Positions 48,001 through 53,237 of a stretch of DNA of 53,237 bases are shown in pieces; position 1 is the first letter of the stretch; every line of letters starts with the position of its first letter. Made by a program: the position numbers and the translations under genes. The stretch covers positions 1 to 53,237 of the forward strand of contig JAAXIY010000020.1 of assembly GCA_012270125.1 (NCBI GenBank), in the 5' to 3' direction. Under the pieces are notes generated by a model. That model was not told where the DNA came from, did not search any database, and saw only the letters and a list, made by a program, of their open reading frames with translations. This DNA is from Paracoccaceae bacterium (GTDB lineage: Bacteria; Pseudomonadota; Alphaproteobacteria; Rhodobacterales; Rhodobacteraceae).

Positions 48001-48900
48001 TTAAAAGCATAATGCGATTTTTGATGCAAGTTTTGCGTTATTTTTTATAAGTTCTATGTTGGACTTAAGAGATCTTCCCTGCGTCAGTTCATTGATTTTT
48101 GCAAGCAAAAAGGGTGTCACTTCTTTTGCGATTATTTTGTTCTGAATTGCTTCCTTTGCCGCGGCGTTTACTATTGGCTCTATTTCTCGAAATGGAATTT
48201 CATTTTCTTTAGGTATTGGGTTTGCTATTAGCTGGCCGCCAGCAAGAGATAGTTGTTCTCTAATTTTATGTGATTTTGCAATCAAAGCTGGATCATTTAA
48301 AGATAGGGGTGAATAGAATGGACTATCGCAAGACCAAAAGGCTGGTAATTTTGATTGCCCAAATGTAATCACTGGAACACCAAGTGTTTCTAACACTTCA
48401 AGTGTTTTAGGAATATCCAGTATGGCTTTAGGACCGGCGCACACCACCGAAACAGCAGTTTTGGATAGCTCTTGTAAATCAGCTGAAATATCAAATGTTT
48501 TTTCAGCAAGTTTATGAACTCCTCCAATACCACCGGTAGCAAAAACTTTAATTCCAGCTAGTTTTGCAATTATCATTGTTGCAGCAACGGTCGTTGCGCC
48601 TGTATCTTTATTTAGTAGGCAATGAGCCAAATCCGCCCTTGATAATTTTCTTACATTTTTTGTTTTCGAAAGATTGGATATAATTTCTTCTTCCAAACCA
48701 ACTTTAATCACGCCGTTTATAACTGCGATAGTAGCTGGCGTCGCTCCTGTTTCTGTTATTACTTTTTCAACTTCTTGCGCGGTTTTAAAATTATCGGGCC
48801 AGGGCATGCCGTGAGTAATGATCGTACTCTCTAATGCAACTATTGGGTCGTCGTTTTGGATGGCTTTTTCAACTTTGGGCGAGTATTCTAATTTAACCAT
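48001..48900 (-). CDS. psuG: Pseudouridine-5'-phosphate glycosidase
   Basis: A 299-residue enzyme splitting pseudouridine 5'-phosphate into uracil and ribose 5-phosphate. It has VALESTIITHGMP near residue 23, GATPATIAVINGVIKVGL near 52, the DLAHCL segment near 91, TGATTVAATMIIAKLAGIKVFATGGIGGVH near 100, and VVCAGPKAILDI near 152. These are the family's conserved blocks. Its ATG overlaps the kinase stop (TAATG), so both are translated together. The uracil product has no dedicated pathway in the window. Confidence 0.95.
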   Translation of the reverse strand: MVKLEYSPKVEKAIQNDDPIVALESTIITHGMPWPDNFKTAQEVEKVITETGATPATIAVINGVIKVGLEEEIISNLSKTKNVRKLSRADLAHCLLNKDTGATTVAATMIIAKLAGIKVFATGGIGGVHKLAEKTFDISADLQELSKTAVSVVCAGPKAILDIPKTLEVLETLGVPVITFGQSKLPAFWSCDSPFYSPLSLNDPALIAKSHKIREQLSLAGGQLIANPIPKENEIPFREIEPIVNAAAKEAIQNKIIAKEVTPFLLAKINELTQGRSLKSNIELIKNNAKLASKIALCF

Positions 48901-49799
48901 TAATGTTCACCTCGTACATAACTCGCGGCACTATTTGCAGCTAATTTAAGAGCTTTTTTCTTATCTGCAAATTTAAGATCATTTATTATATGACAAGCTA
49001 GAAAATAATCACCAGCGCCAGTTGCACGATATATTTTTTTAACATTAGGTGGTTGGAATGTAATTGGCTTATCGCTTAAAGACGCTTCTGAAAGATTGTT
49101 GTGAGCGTCAGTTACAATGGCTCTCCCTAATCCACTTCTAAGCAAATGAGTAGCAGCTTCTAATGTGTTTTCAAACTTCAAATCTAATAACTTCTCTGCT
49201 TCTTTTTTGTTGCAATAAATTGTTACGTTTGGAAGTTTTAAAAAAGGTTTCAAACGAGTTGCTTTAGAAGGTGAGGCTGGGACAATTCTTATGTCGTAAT
49301 CCAAGTAATTTTTGTTATTTGCAGTTTTTAGCAAGCTATCTTGGCTCAAATTACCATCCAAAATTATCAAATTCTTAAAATTAGTAATATTTTTGATAAC
49401 TTTTCCATCTACTAAAGGTTTTAATAAATTTTCACTATGTAATTCTACATTTTTGATGTCTGCAATTGCTGCTTTTAATCCATGAACGTCTTCAATTGCC
49501 ACATAACTATCTGTTTTAACTATATTACTTTTGTAAATATTTTTTGTAATTATACCTAACTTATCACATAATTTAATAATTTTTCTACCCTTTGCATCCT
49601 TACCCAGTGCTGTAAGCAATTCTACTTCTTTTAATTGGCTCAATGCTAATTGCTGACAGATATTAAATGCTACGCCTCCAACGTTAGAAGTTATGTAACC
49701 GGGAACGTCGTCGCCCCAGTCAATTTGCCTCGGGCTTGAGGCGATCGTATCAACAAGGGCACTGCCAATGCATATAACTTTTACTTTATTGAGTTGCAT
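48900..49799 (-). CDS. psuK: PfkB-family kinase, probable pseudouridine kinase
   Basis: A 299-residue PfkB-fold sugar kinase. It has the N-terminal GSALVDTIA and GGVAFNICQQLA substrate-binding block, a GKDAKG segment, and the C-terminal anion-hole and catalytic-base motif ATGAGDYFLA near residue 268. The position directly upstream of psuG, with overlapping stop and start, points to pseudouridine as substrate; PfkB proteins are hard to assign otherwise. The first 14 bases overlap the end of the DUF4198 gene, and the ribosome binding site is weak, so translation coupling is likely. Confidence 0.88.
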   Translation of the reverse strand: MQLNKVKVICIGSALVDTIASSPRQIDWGDDVPGYITSNVGGVAFNICQQLALSQLKEVELLTALGKDAKGRKIIKLCDKLGIITKNIYKSNIVKTDSYVAIEDVHGLKAAIADIKNVELHSENLLKPLVDGKVIKNITNFKNLIILDGNLSQDSLLKTANNKNYLDYDIRIVPASPSKATRLKPFLKLPNVTIYCNKKEAEKLLDLKFENTLEAATHLLRSGLGRAIVTDAHNNLSEASLSDKPITFQPPNVKKIYRATGAGDYFLACHIINDLKFADKKKALKLAANSAASYVRGEH

Positions 49800-50640
49800 C
49801 TAAGGCTCGAAAGGTAAGGGCTGCCCAATAACTGCTCCAAACAGCATCGTTCTTAGGATCTTCGTTGACCTCAATGATTACATTGTCGATCAGATACTCA
49901 TTCCCCTCAGTAACTTTAAATTTTGCAATACCATCATCATCTGTAAAGGTGACTTGGGTGGTGACATTTTTTTCGAAATCTCTCTCAAAAATAGTTATTT
50001 GTCTATTTTTTTGAGGTTTATCGTTGAATATCAGTTTAACGTAAAATTCATCCTTAGAATCTCTGTTGTACGGATTGGTGAGTGCAACTATCTCGTGTTT
50101 TATGCCGGCCTGTATATCGCTACCCTGTGAGTTGCCAACTCCAATCAAAATTTTTGAAAACCTGTAATAATCTTCCTTAAAGTTCACCTTAGGAAATTTG
50201 AGGTCAGAGTGTTTTTTAATAGCCCATTCTTCACCTTTCTCGACTGCAAATTCAGAAAATTTATCTAGTGTTTCATAATTTATAGTAGACTTTTCACTAA
50301 CATAAATCCCGGTTACCAAACCATTGTTAGAAAATGATAAAGTAGCTGCTGGAGTATCCCCCATTCTCGACTCAATATCTACTTTCTTGTTATTATTTAT
50401 GTAATAAAATTCGGAAAACCTACTTTTGAAATACGATAGTTCAAACCCATCAAACATTTGACCATTTACCAAACTGAGTTTAACCTCAGCATCAATTTTT
50501 TGCTGGTAAGTGGTTGTGTCTAGCCACATTTCATGAGAAATCAGCGGTGAACTGTTTGCTACTAAAAGGCTTAATCCTGTAATTATAATGACGAAGTTTT
50601 TTTTAACAAAAACAGGTAACGTATTTTTTATCTTTGCCAT
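49786..50640 (-). CDS. DUF4198-like periplasmic protein
   Basis: A 284-residue exported protein. A signal peptide (VIIITGLSLLVANSSPLIS) ends just before HEMWLD; His-Glu at the mature N-terminus is the typical start of DUF4198 proteins, which are found near nickel and cobalt transport genes. The rest is beta-rich, with VALTNP near 193 and a C-terminal FTDDDGIAKFKV carboxypeptidase-regulatory-like segment. The start is the ATG at 50640, the only usable one; a TTG at 50670 is less likely. The start region overlaps that of the divergent permease gene by 53 bases. The end overlaps psuK by 14. Confidence 0.7.
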   Translation of the reverse strand: MAKIKNTLPVFVKKNFVIIITGLSLLVANSSPLISHEMWLDTTTYQQKIDAEVKLSLVNGQMFDGFELSYFKSRFSEFYYINNNKKVDIESRMGDTPAATLSFSNNGLVTGIYVSEKSTINYETLDKFSEFAVEKGEEWAIKKHSDLKFPKVNFKEDYYRFSKILIGVGNSQGSDIQAGIKHEIVALTNPYNRDSKDEFYVKLIFNDKPQKNRQITIFERDFEKNVTTQVTFTDDDGIAKFKVTEGNEYLIDNVIIEVNEDPKNDAVWSSYWAALTFRALDATQ

Positions 50641-51721
50641 ATTATTCAGTTTAAAAGTTGCCGCAGTCAAAGCGCATGAAATATCACCTTCTATCTTGGA
50701 TTTATCAATAAGCTCAAATGTGGTTCAGTTAAAGTTAAGATTGTCGGTTGAAGCTATTTTAGCAGATGTAAACCTCTCCGAAACAGATAATACAAATTTT
50801 TCACAAAATTCTTTCAAATATGACGAGTTAAGAAGCTTAAATCCGGAAGAAATAAAAAATTATTTTTACAATAGATGGTCTGACTTAGCGCCACTTATTC
50901 AAGTAAATCAATCGGGAAGGGCATTAGAGCTATATTTTTCTGAACTTTCAGTCCCTGAAATTGGAAATTTAGAGCTTACTAGGATTAGTCATCTCTATAT
51001 TGAGGCAGAATTAAAAACCAAAGACCCAATTTCGTTTTCCTGGGATCCTAAGTTTGGCCCTGTAGTTGTGCGGCAAATGGGTGTTCAAAACGGTATTACA
51101 CAATTTTTGCAAAATGGGGATAAGTCAGATCTGATTTATTTTAATGATAACGTTCAATATACCAAACTTAATGCTTTTTTAGATTATATACCCGTGGGAT
51201 TTGAGCATATCATTCCAAAGGGCTGGGACCATATTGTTTTTGTCCTAGGTTTATTTTTCTTCTCAACTAAGCTTAGGCCATTGGTTTGGCAAATCTCTGC
51301 CTTCACGGTGGCGCATACATTTACATTAGCGCTAGGTTCAATCGGATATATCAAAATAGTTCCAGAAATCGTAGAACCGCTTATTGCTTTATCAATAGTT
51401 TTTATCGCAGTTGAAAATATATTTTTCGATAGGCTTAGTAAGTGGAGGCCAATTGTAATTTTTATTTTTGGCTTACTACACGGTTTAGGGTTCGCTTCTG
51501 TTTTAGGAGAGTTTGGTTTGCCTGATGGTTTCTTTATTACGGCTCTATTAGGTTTCAATCTTGGTGTTGAGATTGGTCAACTGACTGTGGTGTTACTTGC
51601 TTTTATAACCTTGGGCTATTGGTTTAATAAAAAAGATTATTATCAGATCTCTATTGCCAACCCTATATCAATAATAATTGGTTTAGTAGGAGCTTACTGG
51701 TTTATTGAAAGAGTAATTTAA
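50588..51721 (+). CDS. HupE/UreJ-type permease with periplasmic N-terminal domain
   Basis: A 377-residue protein. A signal peptide (residues 1-29, ending VKA before HEIS) precedes a periplasmic domain to about residue 190. Six or so membrane helices follow, carrying the HupE/UreJ_2 motifs FEHIIPKGWDHIVFVLGL near 200, FTVAHTFTLAL near 238, VEPLIALSIVFIAVEN near 258 and GLLHGLGFA near 297. The paired histidines and aspartate in H.....G.DH are likely metal ligands. Family members are implicated in nickel or cobalt uptake. NrdJ here needs cobalamin, so cobalt is a reasonable but unproven substrate. The ATG at 50588 is the only possible start. Confidence 0.85.
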   Translation: MTKFFLTKTGNVFFIFAILFSLKVAAVKAHEISPSILDLSISSNVVQLKLRLSVEAILADVNLSETDNTNFSQNSFKYDELRSLNPEEIKNYFYNRWSDLAPLIQVNQSGRALELYFSELSVPEIGNLELTRISHLYIEAELKTKDPISFSWDPKFGPVVVRQMGVQNGITQFLQNGDKSDLIYFNDNVQYTKLNAFLDYIPVGFEHIIPKGWDHIVFVLGLFFFSTKLRPLVWQISAFTVAHTFTLALGSIGYIKIVPEIVEPLIALSIVFIAVENIFFDRLSKWRPIVIFIFGLLHGLGFASVLGEFGLPDGFFITALLGFNLGVEIGQLTVVLLAFITLGYWFNKKDYYQISIANPISIIIGLVGAYWFIERVI

Positions 51722-51889
51722 TATAAAATTTTTTGAACTTGCATATTCAAAAACTTTGGCGTAGGTCAGCAGCATTAAAAATCGCAGATGGGTTGAGGGT
51801 TCTTAAGAGAGAAATTCTTATGTGATCCGCCGGTTGAAGTTTAACTTTCAAGCTCCCATCAAGGCAATAAACCGGAAAGGAAATTTAAA
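51722..51889 (+). promoter_or_regulatory. rpsB 5' leader with conserved-looking hairpins
   Basis: The 168 bases before rpsB contain TAAGA/TCTTA near 51803-51821 and a larger fold: CCGGTT 51830-51835 pairs with AACCGG 51870-51875, enclosing TTGAA/TTCAA, just before the AAAGGA ribosome binding site. S2 represses its own operon through a leader in E. coli; this element has the right place to do so. Homology was not assessed. Confidence 0.5.
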
Positions 51890-52906
51890 ATGGCTCTACC
51901 AGAGTTTTCATTACGTCAATTATTAGAAGCAGGTGTTCATTTTGGTCATCAGACGCAAAGATGGGACCCTTTGATGGAACCATATATTTATGGCTCTCGT
52001 AACGGTATTCATATTATTGATTTAACTCAAACCGTCCCGATGCTTGATCAAGCTTTGAACGTTGTACGTGAAACAGTGGCAAAAGGCGGCAGTATTTTAT
52101 TTGTAGGTACGAAAAGGCAAGCATCTTCACCAATAGCTGAGGCAGCAGAGAAGTGTGCACAGTATTATATGAACCATCGATGGTTAGGAGGAACGCTAAC
52201 AAATTGGAAAACAGTTTCTCAATCTATTCAAAGATTGAAATCAATAGATGAGCAGGTTGCATCTGGTTCGATTGAAGGTTTGACAAAAAAAGAGAGGCTA
52301 GGGGTGGAGCGTGAACATGCCAAGCTCAAGGCCTCATTCGACGGTATCGCAGAAATGGGCGGTGTTCCAGATTTGGTATTTGTTGTTGACGTTAAAAAAG
52401 AAGCCCTTGCAGTGGCGGAAGCTAATAAGCTAGGAATACCTGTTGTGGCTGTGGTTGATACTAATTGTTCACCTTCAGGAGTTGATTACATGATACCTGG
52501 AAATGATGATGCATCACGAGCCATAGGGTTATATTGTGATTTAGTAAGCAGAGCAGCACTCGATGGTATGTCTGCTCAATTGGGTGCCGCTGGTGTTGAC
52601 CTTGGAGAAATGGATGAAACGCCAACTGAAGAAGTTTTAAACGAAACGGACAATGTTGAAGAACAGGTTCCAAGCGCAACTGAAGAAGAAGCTACAGAGA
52701 ACAGCGCTGAGAACAAGGAAGTTTCTGATAAAGTTGAAGTTACTACCAAAAAGTCTAAGGCAACAGCAAAGACAAAAAAACCTGCTGCGAAGAAAGTAAC
52801 AGCAAGTAAGGCAAAAAAGAAAGATGAAGAGACTACTGAACCTGCTCCAGCTAAAGGAAAAAAGGTTAAAGAGAGTAACCCTTCTGATGAAGAAAAAGCT
52901 AAATAA
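51890..52906 (+). CDS. rpsB: 30S ribosomal protein S2 with long charged C-terminal tail
   Basis: 338 residues, against about 240-260 in most bacteria. The core (residues 1 to about 232) is standard S2: [20 protein letters not shown] at the start, NGIHIIDL near 46, FVGTKRQA near 72, the [13 protein letters not shown] segment near 92, and a [12 protein letters not shown] block near 185. From about 240 there is an acidic stretch, and from about 281 a lysine/alanine-rich histone-H1-like stretch. The ribosome binding site is AAAGGA. tsf follows 75 bases downstream, the usual order. Confidence 0.97.
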   Translation: MALPEFSLRQLLEAGVHFGHQTQRWDPLMEPYIYGSRNGIHIIDLTQTVPMLDQALNVVRETVAKGGSILFVGTKRQASSPIAEAAEKCAQYYMNHRWLGGTLTNWKTVSQSIQRLKSIDEQVASGSIEGLTKKERLGVEREHAKLKASFDGIAEMGGVPDLVFVVDVKKEALAVAEANKLGIPVVAVVDTNCSPSGVDYMIPGNDDASRAIGLYCDLVSRAALDGMSAQLGAAGVDLGEMDETPTEEVLNETDNVEEQVPSATEEEATENSAENKEVSDKVEVTTKKSKATAKTKKPAAKKVTASKAKKKDEETTEPAPAKGKKVKESNPSDEEKAK

Positions 52907-52944
52907 TGTCCTCTAATTTGAGGCTGGTGACGATACAATTTCAC

Positions 52945-52960
52945 GCGTTATTTATAACGC
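52945..52960 (+). other. Palindromic hairpin between rpsB and tsf
   Basis: GCGTTA and TAACGC are perfect arms around TTTA. With no T-run this is not a terminator. A processing site or attenuator between rpsB and tsf is possible. Confidence 0.35.
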
Positions 52961-52981
52961 CGTATTTAAAAGGGTAAGAAA

Positions 52982-53237
52982 ATGTCTATTACAGCAACAA
53001 TGGTAAAAGAATTGAGGGAGTCGACTGGTGCAGGTATGATGGATGCCAAAAAGGCTCTCACGGAAACTTCAGGCGATTTTGAAGCTGCTGTTGATTGGTT
53101 GAGAACAAAGGGCTTGGCTAAGGCTGCAAAAAAGTCAGGAAGGATCGCTGCGGAGGGTTTAGTTGCTGTATGTGTTGATGGTTCGAACGGTGTAGCAATA
53201 GAAGTGAACTCTGAAACAGACTTTGTAGCAAAAAATT
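52982..53237 (+). CDS. tsf: Elongation factor Ts, 5' end only
   Basis: 85 residues are visible before the window ends. EF-Ts is the nucleotide exchange factor for EF-Tu. The N-terminal domain reads [20 protein letters not shown], followed by the [16 protein letters not shown] segment and [11 protein letters not shown], the TDFVA contact with EF-Tu. A GGG-containing purine-rich ribosome binding site precedes the ATG. Partial only because of the window edge. Confidence 0.97.
   Translation, partial: MSITATMVKELRESTGAGMMDAKKALTETSGDFEAAVDWLRTKGLAKAAKKSGRIAAEGLVAVCVDGSNGVAIEVNSETDFVAKN

Noticed and set aside
1-53237. Mobile elements, CRISPR arrays, toxin-antitoxin or defence systems
   Set aside because: I looked for transposases, integrases, repeat-spacer patterns and paired small toxins and found none; all sizeable genes fit core metabolism or known conserved families.

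Overview
The window looks like a stretch of core chromosome from a streamlined, AT-rich marine alphaproteobacterium of the order Rhodobacterales (Roseobacter-type). This is inferred from several things: the protein sequences themselves (for example a Rhodobacter-type ArgC with a [10 protein letters not shown] active-site segment), a GTTC-N7-GTTC LexA operator, a fused indolepyruvate ferredoxin oxidoreductase, a B12-dependent NrdJ, and the linkages trpG-trpD-trpC-moaC-moeA-lexA, purL-bolA-grxD and argC-ccmE-ccmF-ccmH. Low-GC lineages such as the HTCC2255/NAC11-7 group would fit, but the species cannot be named from this sequence. I see no insertion sequence, prophage, CRISPR array or rRNA. There is one tRNA, tRNA-Pro(TGG).

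Layout. Positions 1-1056: the 3' end of lpxB, convergent with an IalB-family secreted protein. 1128-5698: a four-gene valine-degradation operon (mmsA, isobutyryl-CoA dehydrogenase, 3-hydroxyisobutyryl-CoA hydrolase, mmsB). 5971-10794: coaD, then two different GAPDH genes and transketolase. Both gap genes carry TTAGCGCTAA-type operators upstream. 10990-14582: a coiled-coil protein with zapA, facing grxD-bolA-purL. 14634-19083: a LysR regulator divergent from the fused 2-oxoacid:ferredoxin oxidoreductase, with a long dyad between them. 19153-25705: acyltransferase, murI, argC, ccmE/F/H and a crotonase. 25709-35539: gltA, gltX, lexA and the overlapping trpG-D-C-moaC-moeA chain, then trpE, with a small membrane-anchored protein inserted between trpG and trpE. 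35548-40200: ppiD-like foldase, gpt, fabI, pdxH, a DUF192 protein and tRNA-Pro. 40201-44473: a long structured leader followed by nrdJ and an intrinsic terminator. 44492-47913: a FrnE-like oxidoreductase, an orphan peptide-binding protein, a candidate small RNA and a DUF502 membrane protein. 48001-51721: psuG, psuK and a DUF4198 protein, divergent from and overlapping a HupE/UreJ-type permease. 51890-end: rpsB with an unusual tail, and the start of tsf.

Most of the window is housekeeping metabolism. The less ordinary material is in the regulatory and RNA layer: the nrdJ leader, the shared gap operators, the LysR dyad, the stand-alone transcript candidate near 47.1 kb, and the head-to-head overlap of two signal-peptide-coding regions at 50.6 kb.
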